Positions 1 through 8,571 of a stretch of 47,133 nt of DNA are shown here, in pieces. Position 1 is the stretch's first letter. Each line of letters starts with the position of its first letter. This stretch comes from Planctomycetia bacterium. Lineage in GTDB: Bacteria; Planctomycetota; UBA1135; UBA2386. Made by a program: the position numbers and the translations under genes. Location of the stretch: positions 1 to 47,133 of the forward strand of contig SXPB01000042.1 of NCBI GenBank assembly GCA_005776475.1, read 5' to 3'. The notes under the pieces are model-generated. The model made no database searches and had not been told where the DNA came from. It saw only the letters and a list, made by a program, of their open reading frames with translations.

Positions 1-176
1 TCGCGGACGAGCCGACCGGCAACCTCGATTCGCGTTCGGGTGCCGAGGTCACGGCGCTGCTCGAGGGGTTGTGGCGCGAGGGGCGGACGTTGGTGGTGGT
101 GACTCACGATCCGGCGATGGCGGCGCGGGCCAGCCGTTGCGTGCGGTTGCTGGACGGGCGCGTGCAGGCCGAGTGA
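1..176 (+). CDS. ABC transporter ATP-binding protein, C-terminal part
   Basis: The window opens inside this gene; the reading frame starts at base 3 and ends at the TGA at 174-176. The visible 57 residues begin at the Walker B / D-loop segment ADEPTGNLD and continue to the H-loop VVVTHD, ending in LLDGRVQAE. DEPTGNLD is typical of the MacB/LolD/FtsE branch of ABC ATPases, which power lipoprotein release or macrolide/peptide export with an FtsX-like permease. The permease is not downstream, so it would lie upstream of the window. The stop codon overlaps the next start (TGATG), suggesting translational coupling to the DUF2024 gene. The family is clear; the substrate cannot be told. Confidence 0.9.
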   Translation, partial: ADEPTGNLDSRSGAEVTALLEGLWREGRTLVVVTHDPAMAARASRCVRLLDGRVQAE

Positions 177-457
177 TGGCGGCCTGGTACCCGGGCGCCG
201 CGCACGAGTTTTCGCTACGGATGACCAAGAAGGACGGCTCACTGATGCACTTTGACATCCTGGTGCCCGGCGAGGTGACGAATGCGGAGACCGTCTACCA
301 GTTCGGCCGCGCCTACCTGCAACAGAAGGGTCAGGCAGGCCAGAAGCTGACGGCCAAGGAATGCCGCCTCTGCCACACGGAGACCGCTTCGCCCGGCGTC
401 ATTGCCGCCATCCAGCGTCAGGGCTACTCCATCCTCGAGATGGAAGGTTGCGCCTAG
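176..457 (+). CDS. DUF2024 family protein
   Basis: A 93-residue protein if started at the ATG that overlaps the preceding stop. It matches the small DUF2024 family in its core: KKDGSLMHFDILVP, then VYQFGRAYLQQKGQ, then KECRLCHTE and a C-terminal YSILEMEGC. The paired cysteines of CRLCH are a family hallmark; function is unknown. Family members usually begin about eight residues before the KKDG motif. Here that stretch does not look like the family, and an alternative ATG at 221 starts right at the motif, so the N-terminus may be eroded. It lies directly before a scrap of a deiodinase-like gene. Confidence 0.85.
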   Translation: MAAWYPGAAHEFSLRMTKKDGSLMHFDILVPGEVTNAETVYQFGRAYLQQKGQAGQKLTAKECRLCHTETASPGVIAAIQRQGYSILEMEGCA

Positions 458-460
458 CCG

Positions 461-556
461 CGCCGGGCCCGCGCCCGGTGGCGCCCAGCCGAACTCGAGC
501 AGGCGATCGAGGTCGCGCTGGCGCCGGCGAAGAAGGAAGAGCGGCGCGTGTTCTGA
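461..556 (+). pseudogene. Remnant: C-terminal tail of a deiodinase-like protein
   Basis: In the same frame as the DUF2024 stop, and with no start of its own, this stretch reads PAELEQAIEVALAPAK, then KEERRVF and TGA. The intact EF-hand/deiodinase-like protein elsewhere in the window (16929-17957) ends PDELEKAIEVALAPAK, then PAERREY. The match is obvious in protein and DNA. Only about 25 codons remain and the region before them no longer reads as the protein. I take it as the leftover end of a second deiodinase-like gene lost by deletion. Confidence 0.75.
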
Positions 557-575
557 GCCGCGGCGGCGCCACCGG

Positions 576-1178
576 CTACCCGCGCAGCTGCGACGCCACC
601 AGACTGCACACGCGCTGGTGTTCGCGCACGGCGGTGTCGAACGCAGGGTCCTTCTGGCGGGCATCGTCGATCGCCGCCGTGGTCTCTGCGTCCAGCACAC
701 CATCGGCATAGAGCGCGAACAGCACCGTGGCCTGCCGATGCATCTGCCGCTGGTAGAACGCGGCGTAGGCCAAGGCGCCAGCCAGGATGCCCGTGCCCGG
801 CACGCCCACGCGCAGGGCGCGTTCCCAGCCGCTGGCGATGCCGATCACCACGACGACCAACGCGAAGACCATGACGAACCAGCCCATCGGCAGTGGTGGC
901 CGCGGCTGCACGTGCTTCCACAACAGCGGCGCCGGCACGCTCGGCTTCCGGTCACTGCGAGCGGCCAGCAGCGCCGTGGCGCACGCATAGATGGCGACGA
1001 AGAAACCGACCGACGCCTGCGGCCAGACGCGCGCCAGTTCGCCGGCGAGCAGTCCGTAGAGCAGCATCGCCATGGCGATCGCGGCAACGCCGATGCCAAC
1101 CCAGAACAGCACACGCATCAGGCGGTGCGGCACGCGGCGCACGCCGACCAGCGGGATCAGTGGTTCGTCGTCCTTCAT
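576..1178 (-). CDS. Four-helix membrane protein, putative anti-sigma factor
   Basis: A 200-residue protein whose ATG overlaps the stop of the upstream ECF sigma gene (ATGA), so the two are almost certainly coupled. It has about four hydrophobic helices: near residues 20-48, 53-72, 95-115 and 120-140. The roughly 50-residue cytoplasmic tail reads LYADGVLDAETTAAIDDAR and so on, which resembles the 'L..G.L......A...H' helix of zinc-finger anti-sigma domains but lacks the His/Cys ligands and sits at the C-terminus instead of the N-terminus. The position behind a sigma factor gives the functional suggestion; sequence alone would not. Confidence 0.6.
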   Translation of the reverse strand: MKDDEPLIPLVGVRRVPHRLMRVLFWVGIGVAAIAMAMLLYGLLAGELARVWPQASVGFFVAIYACATALLAARSDRKPSVPAPLLWKHVQPRPPLPMGWFVMVFALVVVVIGIASGWERALRVGVPGTGILAGALAYAAFYQRQMHRQATVLFALYADGVLDAETTAAIDDARQKDPAFDTAVREHQRVCSLVASQLRG

Positions 1179-1612
1179 CGCAGCCTCCGTTGCAGCTCGG
1201 CGACCGCGGCGTACCGATGTGCGGCCACGGTGCCGAGCGAAACGTCGAGGATCGCCGCCGCCTCGCGGTAGCCAAGTCCGTCGATGGCGGTGAGCAGCAG
1301 CGCCTCGCGATGGGGCAGCGGCAATTGGTCGATCGCCTCCGCGAGATCGCGGTGGCCGGTCGCATCCGGAGCTTGGACCACCATGTCCGCGCGCGACTCA
1401 GGACGGTGCTTGCGCCGCAGGTCGATGCAGCGGTTGCGGGCGAGCCGGAACAGCAGCACTTCGGGCTGTTCGTCGAGCTGGTAGCGATCCTTCGTCGTCA
1501 GCAACTTCGCGAATACGTCGTGCACGACTTCCTCCGCATCGTGGGCGTGGCGAAGCAGCTGGGTGCAGAAGCGGAGCAGCCGCGGTCGCCAGGTCTGGTA
1601 GAGGGCATCCAC
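1175..1612 (-). CDS. ECF-family RNA polymerase sigma factor
   Basis: A 145-residue protein starting at GTG (1610-1612); the in-frame stop just upstream leaves no better start. Region 2 is visible as YQTWRPRLLRFCTQLL then DAEEVVHDVFAKLL, with FRLARNRCIDLRRK following. Region 4 reads LPLPHREALLLTAIDGLGY then EAAAILDVSLGTVAAHRYAAV, a helix-turn-helix for the -35 element. Length is short for the family but complete. The gene diverges from the secreted metalloprotease at 1746 across 133 bases, which must hold both promoters. Its partner is the overlapping downstream membrane protein. The target regulon is unknown. Confidence 0.9.
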   Translation of the reverse strand: MDALYQTWRPRLLRFCTQLLRHAHDAEEVVHDVFAKLLTTKDRYQLDEQPEVLLFRLARNRCIDLRRKHRPESRADMVVQAPDATGHRDLAEAIDQLPLPHREALLLTAIDGLGYREAAAILDVSLGTVAAHRYAAVAELQRRLR

Positions 1613-1745
1613 TCGTGCGGTTCACGATCGAACCGTGCCATTGTTCAGTTGGAGGCGAGGAATCGGGGCGAATGTGCGATGACTGCGCGCCGAGAGGGTG
1701 GTTGGCCACCTGGACGCGCTCGTCCAGGTGCGGCAGGATGCGAGG

Positions 1746-3578
1746 ATGGGTGCCCGCGTGTGGTTGTTGGCCGTGTCGGTTGCCATCGGCAATCCGGCTG
1801 TCGCGTCGCCGCAGGTGGCGCCGGAGCCGTGGTGCTTCCCTGGCTACCACGTCGCCATGGCCTTTCCGCTGCAGACCAAGGTCCAGCATCCGACGCTCGC
1901 CGCGCACTGCTTCCTGCCCAACGCGGCGGATCGGGCCCGCGTGCAGTTGCTGCAGAACCATCGCTGCGTGCGGCTGCAAGGCCTGGCGATCCCCGGTGGC
2001 GGCGTGATCGACCTCGAGTTGACGCGCATCGATGACGTGGCGCCCAGGTTCGTGTCGCTCAATGGAGCGCCGCCGGGCACGCCGGGGGCGCCGTTGCCGA
2101 CCACGATGTCGCTGTGGTGGGGCAACATCCCGGGCATCGTGGGGTCCGACGCGTGCATCGCGTTCTCGGCGGTTGGCGTGTGGGGTTGGATCCGGACGAG
2201 CAACAAGCTGTTCCACGTGTCCAGCTTTCCGGTGGCCGGCAGCTGGACCAACCATCGGATGCTCCTCGTCGACGACGCCATCAAGAACCAGCTCGGTGGT
2301 TGGCAATGCGGCGACCTGATCGTCGAACCACCGACGTTGCCACCCGTGTTCAGTTCTTGTTTTTCGGGGCTGCTGCCCGCGCCGTGGAGCTACCAGTGCC
2401 CGGATCCGAACGTCGCGCAGTTGCGGCGGTGTCGGGCGGTGGTCGAGACTGACTACCAGTTCTTCCAACGCTTCGGCAACCTGCCGGCCGCGGAGGTGTA
2501 TGCGCGCTTCGTGCTCGGCACGGTGGCGCAGGCGCTGCGGCTCGACGTGCGCGTCGTCGTGGATTTGCAGTACCTGGGAATGTGGACCACGGCAGCGGAT
2601 CCCTGGGTCGCGCAGGACCTCCCCCTCGGGGGGACGGCTGGCGCCTGCTGTGTGGACGTGTTCTATGAGTTCCAGCACAAGTGGGGCACGCAGGACCTGG
2701 CGTTTGCCGGGCCGCGGTTCAACCTGGGCCCGGGTCTGGGCCTCGCGCCCGTCGCCGCGGACTTGTTCCATCTGATGAGCGGCGTGCAGATGGGTTGTGC
2801 CGTCGGCGCCCGCGGCGTCGGCACGTCGCATGGCGGCTTCTCGATCTCGACCGGAATGGGCGCGATCAGCTACGGCAATCCCAACGAACCGCGCGCCTCG
2901 CCCTTCTTCCAGCTCTACGGCGCTGGCCACGAGATCGGGCACAGCTTCGGTGTCGGCCACTCGCACGACTTCAAGATCGACGTGCTCGGCACTCCGAGCA
3001 ACCTCGCGGACGACGTGCCGATCGACAACTGCGGTATCGATCCAAGCGGCGGCGGGATCAGCTGCGCCGGCGTGGGTTTCGGGCAGAGCACGTTGATGTC
3101 GTACTGCATCCACTGCGCGCCTGCCGGGCTCGGCAACATCCGGATGCGGTACCACCCGGAAATGGCGCGCTGCATGCGCGCGCAGACCATCGCCCTGCCG
3201 GACTACGAGGGCGTGCACTTCGTGACCGACCTCGGCAACGCCAGCGCGCCATCACCGGCGACGCCGCCGACGCTGGGCTTTGGCGGGTATTCGTCCGGCA
3301 TGGACACGCTGACGCTCGTCGGCAGCAACCATCCGCCGGTCTACGACGCCAATGCGCTGATCGTCGGGTTGTTCGGCGGCCATGCCGCCGTGCTCGGCTT
3401 CACGCTGGTGCCGACGCTCGACGTCCTGCTGTTCGGCGTCGCGCCGACGCTGCCCATCGACATCCCGTTGCCTGACGGTTTCCCCAACGGGCTGATGCTC
3501 TACTTCCAGCAGGCCTTCGTGGTCAACGGCACGGAGGTATTCACCTCCAACGCGATCGCGCTGGAAGTCGTGCGCTGA
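1746..3578 (+). CDS. Secreted metzincin-type metalloprotease
   Basis: A 610-residue protein. The ATG at 1746 was chosen because it opens a signal peptide (MGARVWLLAVSVAIG, then NPAVAS); upstream in-frame ATGs add non-secretory sequence. The zinc site is H395-E-I-G-H399-S-F-G-V-G-H405, with another His at 407, which is the HExxHxxGxxH pattern of metzincins. A Met-turn follows about 50 residues on (STLMSYC, M451). The C-terminal hundred residues form a beta-rich segment like that of the other secreted proteins here. It probably cleaves proteins outside the cell or in the periplasm. The exact metzincin family (reprolysin-like or other) cannot be fixed by eye. Many cysteines suggest disulfides. 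Confidence 0.85.
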   Translation: MGARVWLLAVSVAIGNPAVASPQVAPEPWCFPGYHVAMAFPLQTKVQHPTLAAHCFLPNAADRARVQLLQNHRCVRLQGLAIPGGGVIDLELTRIDDVAPRFVSLNGAPPGTPGAPLPTTMSLWWGNIPGIVGSDACIAFSAVGVWGWIRTSNKLFHVSSFPVAGSWTNHRMLLVDDAIKNQLGGWQCGDLIVEPPTLPPVFSSCFSGLLPAPWSYQCPDPNVAQLRRCRAVVETDYQFFQRFGNLPAAEVYARFVLGTVAQALRLDVRVVVDLQYLGMWTTAADPWVAQDLPLGGTAGACCVDVFYEFQHKWGTQDLAFAGPRFNLGPGLGLAPVAADLFHLMSGVQMGCAVGARGVGTSHGGFSISTGMGAISYGNPNEPRASPFFQLYGAGHEIGHSFGVGHSHDFKIDVLGTPSNLADDVPIDNCGIDPSGGGISCAGVGFGQSTLMSYCIHCAPAGLGNIRMRYHPEMARCMRAQTIALPDYEGVHFVTDLGNASAPSPATPPTLGFGGYSSGMDTLTLVGSNHPPVYDANALIVGLFGGHAAVLGFTLVPTLDVLLFGVAPTLPIDIPLPDGFPNGLMLYFQQAFVVNGTEVFTSNAIALEVVR

Positions 3579-3937
3579 GCGTGCGGTCCGCCGTTCGAGC
3601 GCTTCGATCGATCAGGCTCTCAGGCGTTCGCCGGCAACGACCGGAACGGGCTTCACGTCCGCCGTGGCGCCGTTGCCGTTCCGCTCTTGTTCGATCAGCC
3701 GGTTGTTCGTGACGAGCATCGCCGCGAGCCCCGAACCTACGATCAGGGTGCCGACTGGGCGACGACGGCCGGCATCGCCCTGCTCGCTGCCGTCTGGTTG
3801 TCGACCTTGTCGTGCGCTGCCGCCACGCCGATTCGGCCGGTTTCCGTTCCGGTGGCGGCCGGTCCGCACGGTCCTCTGAACGCTGGCCGGCCGGGCGCCC
3901 CCGACGCCGTCCAGGACCACCTGCCACGAGATCGATC
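3579..3937. other. Intergenic region without a recognised gene
   Basis: A 359-base gap between two co-oriented secreted-protein genes. It must hold the promoter of the gene at 3938. On the minus strand, about 45 codons ending at a TGA at 3612 (read LIVGSGLAAMLVTNN, later VKPVPVVAGERLRA) have a somewhat protein-like composition, but I recognise no family and there is no clear start. Nothing else was seen. Confidence 0.4.
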
Positions 3938-5398
3938 ATGAACCCGCACACCGCGCGTCGCTTCCTTTCGTCGCTGACCCTGCCGCTGCTCGTCGGCCTG
4001 CTCGCCGACGCGTCGCCCGGCCAACTGCCGCCAGGTTGGTGGATCAGCTCGCACCACCTGAGCCCGACCACCTCCGGTCCCGCCGGCCTCTGGCTGCACC
4101 ATCCGACCGGTGCCGTGCCTTCGGTTGCCGTCTCCGGACTGAGCGGAGGCCTCACGGGCATCGGCGTCATTTCCGGCGGCACCGGGCTGCCGACCGCGGG
4201 CGCTGCCAGCGTCACGCTGTGCGAGGCGACCGGCACGGTCGTCTACGTCGGCGAGGTGGTGAGCAGCAGCGCCGACAGTCTCGATCTGCACCGCGTCACG
4301 ATGGCCGGCACCACCGTGATCGCTGACGTCGTCGTCGCTTCGATTCCGGCCTACCCCGGCACGATCCGGCGCATCAGTTCGCTGGCGCCAACGTCCCTCG
4401 GCGTGAGCCCCGCGAGCGAGCCGTACATCCTGATGACCATCGCCGGCCAGCCGGCGGGCTATCCGCAACTCGCCGTCTACCACACGTTCACCGGCCTCAG
4501 CATCGTGCCGACTCTCTTCGGCATGCCTCCGGGCACCGCGACCGCGGTCGTCTACACGCAGAGCTACCCGAGCACGACGATCGCCGTTGTCGCTGGCGGC
4601 ACGACGACGATCGTGACGGTGAACATCAGCTTCGGGGCGTTTTCGTACCAGGTCAGTCCGGTGACGACCCTGGCGACCATTCCGGCCAGCGTCGCCGCGA
4701 TGGACTACGACGCGACCACCGGACTGATCTACTGCGCCTGCGATGGCGGCGCGGGAGCGCTCTACACCGTCAACGCCGCGACCGGCGCGGTGACCGCGCT
4801 CGGCGGCGGCGGCGCTCGGCGCGGCATCGCGTGGGACGCGGACACCGGCACCATCGCGACGGTCGGCACCGGGTTCGCCGCGTTCGGCACGCCGCTGCGT
4901 TCGACGATGGCGGGCTTCACCACCGTCGTCACCGCGCCTCCCGCCGGCGGCTGGGGCACGCCGTCGGGCGTCGACGTACAGGCCGCGATGCGGCAGCTCG
5001 AGTCCGGTCCAACCCTCAGCACCGTCGACCTGCGCTGGAACACGCCGTGGACGGCGGCCGCCGCCGGCGTCGCCAACCTGCCGCTTTCTGGCAACGCCGG
5101 TTGGGGACTGTCGGTGTCGCCGTCGATCTTCGCGCCGATCACCGCGTTCGTCGGCGTGTCGCTGGCGCCGTCACCGTTCCCGATCCCGTTCGGCGTGCCG
5201 CCGCAGTTCATCCTGATCGACCTGTCGCCCGGTTCGTTCCTCGGCGTCCTGCCGGCGTCCGGCTTCGGTGTCGCGGCGCTGCCGTTCCCGATCCCGCCCG
5301 GCTTCGCCGGTGCCGAGCTTTGGTTCCAGGCGGTGTGCTCGGTCGCGACCGTGCCGGATCCGATCCTGACTGACGCCATGCAGGTGACGATCCTGTGA
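3938..5398 (+). CDS. Secreted protein of unknown function, beta-propeller-like
   Basis: A 486-residue protein. The ATG at 3938 opens a signal peptide (MNPHTARRFLSSLTLPLLVG). The middle is rich in Thr, Val and Gly and contains stretches such as DYDATTGLIYCACDGG followed by LYTVNAATGAVTAL and GIAWDADTGTIATVG, typical of blades in beta-propeller surface proteins. The last 150 residues match the C-terminal domain shared with its neighbours: FVGVSLAPSP, then ILIDLSPGSF, then FPIPPGFAGAELWFQAVC. It is most likely exported and cell-surface or extracellular. I see no catalytic motif. Confidence 0.75.
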   Translation: MNPHTARRFLSSLTLPLLVGLLADASPGQLPPGWWISSHHLSPTTSGPAGLWLHHPTGAVPSVAVSGLSGGLTGIGVISGGTGLPTAGAASVTLCEATGTVVYVGEVVSSSADSLDLHRVTMAGTTVIADVVVASIPAYPGTIRRISSLAPTSLGVSPASEPYILMTIAGQPAGYPQLAVYHTFTGLSIVPTLFGMPPGTATAVVYTQSYPSTTIAVVAGGTTTIVTVNISFGAFSYQVSPVTTLATIPASVAAMDYDATTGLIYCACDGGAGALYTVNAATGAVTALGGGGARRGIAWDADTGTIATVGTGFAAFGTPLRSTMAGFTTVVTAPPAGGWGTPSGVDVQAAMRQLESGPTLSTVDLRWNTPWTAAAAGVANLPLSGNAGWGLSVSPSIFAPITAFVGVSLAPSPFPIPFGVPPQFILIDLSPGSFLGVLPASGFGVAALPFPIPPGFAGAELWFQAVCSVATVPDPILTDAMQVTIL

Positions 5399-5583
5399 GG
5401 CGTCCCGCGGGTGCGCGGACTGGATCGCGTGGCCGACCGACCGGGGCCACCAGCGGCGGCGCGTGCAACGACTGCATCCGCGACCATCGTTCCGTCACCA
5501 TGCCGCCCGGTCCGCCACGGCAGGACGCGCCGGTTCGGGGGGCCGGCTTCCGGGCCAACACGTATCCCCATACCATCCGCGCC

Positions 5584-6072
5584 ATGAACCTTCGCGCCTT
5601 CGCGTCTTGCCTTCTCGGGATCGTCGCGGCAGCACCGGCAGTCGCACAGTGTGTGCCCCATTCGTTTCCTATGGGTTCGGGCTGCGGGTTCTCGACGCCA
5701 TGGGGCGTATCGGTGGCGCAATGCTCGGGGCAGCCGACCATCGGCAATGCCGGGTTCGGCATCACCTCGACCAGCCTGTGCGTCGGGACGCCGATCGTGG
5801 GTGCCTTGATGGTGGGAACCTGCCTGCCGTCGCCGATCGTGTTCACGAACGCGAGCACGGGCTTGTGCATCAGCCAGGCGGTCTGCGCCCTCTACGTCAA
5901 TCCGATCGTCGTGGTCCCCGGCACACTGCAAGGCGGAGTGTTCGTCTACGCGACGCCGATCCCCAACGCGCCCCAGTTCGTCGGGCTGCAAGTGTGCGTC
6001 CAGGCGGCCCACACCTGCACCGGCCTCAACTGCGTCATGGGCTCGAACGCGCTCCGCGTCACGCTGATGTAG
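5584..6072 (+). CDS. Small secreted protein with the shared C-terminal domain
   Basis: A 162-residue protein. The ATG at 5584 begins a clear signal peptide (MNLRAFASCLLGIVAAAPAV, cleaved near AQC). Almost the whole mature part is the beta-rich domain found at the ends of the other secreted proteins in this window, including QPTIGNAGFGI (the P-x-IGN-x-x-F motif), IPNAPQFVGLQVCVQA and the terminal SNALRV. Cysteines are frequent, probably as disulfides. It is therefore a nearly free-standing copy of a domain that is usually appended to something else. Function unknown. Confidence 0.75.
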   Translation: MNLRAFASCLLGIVAAAPAVAQCVPHSFPMGSGCGFSTPWGVSVAQCSGQPTIGNAGFGITSTSLCVGTPIVGALMVGTCLPSPIVFTNASTGLCISQAVCALYVNPIVVVPGTLQGGVFVYATPIPNAPQFVGLQVCVQAAHTCTGLNCVMGSNALRVTLM

Positions 6073-6170
6073 GTGATCGGGCCCGCGTCCCGCCGGCGAT
6101 GGCGCGTTTTGTTTGGCAATCCGTGCGCTTGCGATGCGGCCCCTGGTCGGCGGGCACCTACGGTCACCGA

Positions 6171-6524
6171 ATGAGAAAGACCATCAACACGGAATAGCTG
6201 CAGAGCATGCGCAAGGGCACGGAAGGCTTCGTGCTCATCGACGTGCTGCCGAAGGTCGAGTTCGACCGCGACCACATCCCTGGCGCCCGCAACGTGCCGA
6301 TCGACACCTTCGACTTCGCCAAGGCCGTCGCCGACAAGAGCGCCGGCAGCAAGACGCGCAAGGTCGTGCTCTACGGCCGCGGCGTGAATTGCGATGTTGC
6401 CGCGCGCGGCATTCGCATGCTGGCGACGGCGTGCTTCACCAACGTCTCCGAATACGAAGGTGGAATCGCGGCCTGGAACGAGAGCAAGCGGGCGCGGCTC
6501 GCGGCGTCGACGCAACGTCCCTGA
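6171..6524 (+). pseudogene. Rhodanese-like protein interrupted by an amber codon
   Basis: The full rhodanese domain reads from the ATG at 6171: MRKTINTE, then TAG (6195-6197), then LQSMRKGTEGFVLIDVLP, all in one frame, continuing through FDRDHIPGARNVP and NVSEYEGGIAAW to the stop at 6522-6524. In homologues the position of the TAG is normally an ordinary residue in a segment like 'ISxEEL'. Translation could restart at the ATG at 6207, giving 105 residues. The usual catalytic Cys after VVLY is a Gly here (VVLYGRGVNCDVAARG), though a second Cys lies six residues on. Together these suggest a decaying, probably inactive gene. An assembly error at one base is the alternative. Confidence 0.7.
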
Positions 6525-6609
6525 ACCGGCACGCCGAACCGGCTGCCGGGACGAAGTGTGCCGGCAAGCCGTGGCCTCGATCGCGTTCTGCTCCGACGCA
6601 GGGCAATCG

Positions 6610-7749
6610 CTACCGCACGATGCCGCCGACTACCGGGCTGAGTTGCAGCGGGAAGGTCGGGCCACTGACGCCCTGAAACCACCACGCGGCGTGGGTGATG
6701 CCCGCCGGAATGGTCCAGGTCACAGCGGCCTGGCCCGAGGCATCGGCGAGCAGGAACGCAACCGGGAACGCGTTCGCGGCGTCCAGCAGCAGCGGCTGCT
6801 CCAGTGCCGGCAGTGGCGAGGTGCCGAGCGAATTGCTGGCGAAGATGGCGACATACCCGTTCGCATCGGTCTGGAACTCGAGCCCAAGGGTTCCGGCAGC
6901 CTGCGGTGCCGCCACGCGGTGGACTCCCAACAACAGACCGCTCGGGATGCCGGCCGGACAGGTGGGCACGAGGGTGCATCGAGCGAGACGCCCGGCGTTC
7001 GCGTCGACGGGACAGACTCGAGTGCCATTCGGGTAGGCGCCTCCCGTCAGCGTCGAGTCGCTGGTCCACACGATGCTGGTGGTCGCGCGCAGAGCCGGTT
7101 GTGGAGGGTAGGCCAGGGCGACCGTGCCCGACCCGCCCAACGCCGTGAGCCGGCTGCCCTGCAACGTCGAGTTCTGCAGAACGACCGCCGCGCCGGCGGG
7201 TGGACCATTCAGTGGATGGCCGGCATTGGCGCCGGTGAAGCTGCTGTCGACTGCAGAGACCGTGGCATTGACCGCCGCGAGTCCGGCCCGCAGTCCCGGT
7301 GAACCCTGCCCGCCGAGGAAGGTGCACGCGTGGCAGTGCAAGATGCCGTTGGCGAGCGAGACCGCCGTCGTTCCCCAGAACTGGTACGCTGTCAGCGTGC
7401 AGCCATCGAGCGTCGTCGTGCCGCCGCTGATCGTCAGCACGCGGATCGACAGATCGACCAGGTGCACAGTTTCGTTCGCGGCCAGCGTGACCGTGCTCGA
7501 GACCAAGGCTCCGACGATCGCGACGTTGACCAGGACGGTGCCGGGCGTAGCCGCCCGGATCGTCACGCCGAACGTCACCGCGAACGGCTCGTAGATTCCC
7601 GGATCGACAACGAGCACATCCCCGGGGGCGGCGACCGCCAAGGCGGCGTTGATCTGTGCGAAGCCGTTCGGGCCAACGACGTGCGTTGCCTGCGAACGTG
7701 CAGCAACAGCCAGCAGGGCAACTGCGAGAACTGGCGTCAGTGATCGCAT
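6610..7749 (-). CDS. Secreted right-handed beta-helix protein
   Basis: A 379-residue protein with a signal peptide (MRSLTPVLAVALLAVAARSQ). The next 60 residues, AQINAALAVAAPGDVLVVDPG followed by IYEPFAVTFGVTIRA, match the start of parallel beta-helix (pectate-lyase-like) proteins. They are followed by short repeating units such as GGTTTLDGCTLTAY, ANGILHCHACTFLGG and ATVSAVDSSFTGA, each one turn of the helix. The last 120 residues form the beta-sandwich-like C-terminal segment common to the exported proteins here (LGLEFQTDANGYVAIFAS, then PAGITHAAWWFQGVSG). No lyase catalytic residues can be named with confidence. Probably a surface or extracellular protein. Confidence 0.75.
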   Translation of the reverse strand: MRSLTPVLAVALLAVAARSQATHVVGPNGFAQINAALAVAAPGDVLVVDPGIYEPFAVTFGVTIRAATPGTVLVNVAIVGALVSSTVTLAANETVHLVDLSIRVLTISGGTTTLDGCTLTAYQFWGTTAVSLANGILHCHACTFLGGQGSPGLRAGLAAVNATVSAVDSSFTGANAGHPLNGPPAGAAVVLQNSTLQGSRLTALGGSGTVALAYPPQPALRATTSIVWTSDSTLTGGAYPNGTRVCPVDANAGRLARCTLVPTCPAGIPSGLLLGVHRVAAPQAAGTLGLEFQTDANGYVAIFASNSLGTSPLPALEQPLLLDAANAFPVAFLLADASGQAAVTWTIPAGITHAAWWFQGVSGPTFPLQLSPVVGGIVR

Positions 7750-7899
7750 CGGGGGAGGGGAATGCTACCGGGATCCGGACAGGCGACGCTACCGGGCCGC
7801 GGCCCTGGTGCCTTCTGGTGCCGATGCAGTTACCATGCCGGCATCGGTGCGTGGTGGTTCCTTGCCGCTGCGCGCCAGGGCCAGGCTGCTGGGTACACC

Positions 7900-8319
7900 A
7901 TGCTCAAACTCACGATCCTCGTTGCCGCCGTGCTCGGTGGCACCGCCCTCCGCGCGCAGTGCGCGACCCTCGATTCCACGGGTAACGGTGCCGCCGGCAC
8001 CAACCTCACGCTGGCGATCACCGGCGCCGACGTGGATCAGTTCGCCTTCCTGCTCCTCGGTACCTCGGCAGGGAGTTCGTCACTGCAGCTCGGCCCGTTC
8101 GGCACCCTCAACTTCGGATTGGCGCAGCCGTGGTTCCCGTACTACATCGGCCAGACGAATCCGGCCGGGGCGGCGGCGGTGACCATCCCGATTCCATTGT
8201 CGCTCCCGGTGAGCACGACGATGGCCGGTCAGGGCTTGACCTTCGGCCTCGAGTCCGGCACGAGCACGCCCACGCTGAACAGCTGCACGACCAACGTCAT
8301 CACGTTCCGGATCGGGTAG
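7900..8319 (+). CDS. Small secreted protein of unknown function
   Basis: A 139-residue protein starting at the ATG at 7900, which opens a signal peptide (MLKLTILVAAVLGGTALRAQ). The mature part begins CATLDSTGNGAAGTNLTLAI and continues with FAFLLLGTSAG, IPIPLSLPVSTTMAGQGLTFG and a terminal CTTNVITFRIG. This is the layout of the window's shared C-terminal domain, carried here alone, as in the gene at 5584. The upstream neighbour on the other strand diverges from it, so the 150 bases between hold both promoters. No enzymatic motif is visible. Confidence 0.7.
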   Translation: MLKLTILVAAVLGGTALRAQCATLDSTGNGAAGTNLTLAITGADVDQFAFLLLGTSAGSSSLQLGPFGTLNFGLAQPWFPYYIGQTNPAGAAAVTIPIPLSLPVSTTMAGQGLTFGLESGTSTPTLNSCTTNVITFRIG

Positions 8320-8571
8320 ATCGAGGGCGACGGCGAGATCGTCTCAGCGGCTGCCGGAGCTTCGCTGAGGCCAGAGCGCCTCGGTCGACGCGTCGCCCAG
8401 CCTGGCCGCGGCCACGGTGATGGTCTGCGCCACGTCACTCCTGCGAACGGCACGTCTTCGTCCGCACGCAGCCGACTGTTACGGCCAGCGCACGCCACGT
8501 TCCGACAAACTCGCAGCGGGCCTGGTTGCGTCGGTCGTGCGGTGTGCACGCCAGTGATGGGCGCGCGCCGG

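Noticed and set aside
1398-3218. A 606-codon minus-strand frame over the metzincin gene
   Set aside because: It overlaps the sigma factor and metzincin genes in other frames and has no family features, while the metzincin has a full zinc site and signal peptide.
6195-6197. The amber codon in the rhodanese as a recoding site
   Set aside because: TAG is not the Sec codon, nothing points to pyrrolysine, and the catalytic Cys is also missing, so decay or a base error is simpler.
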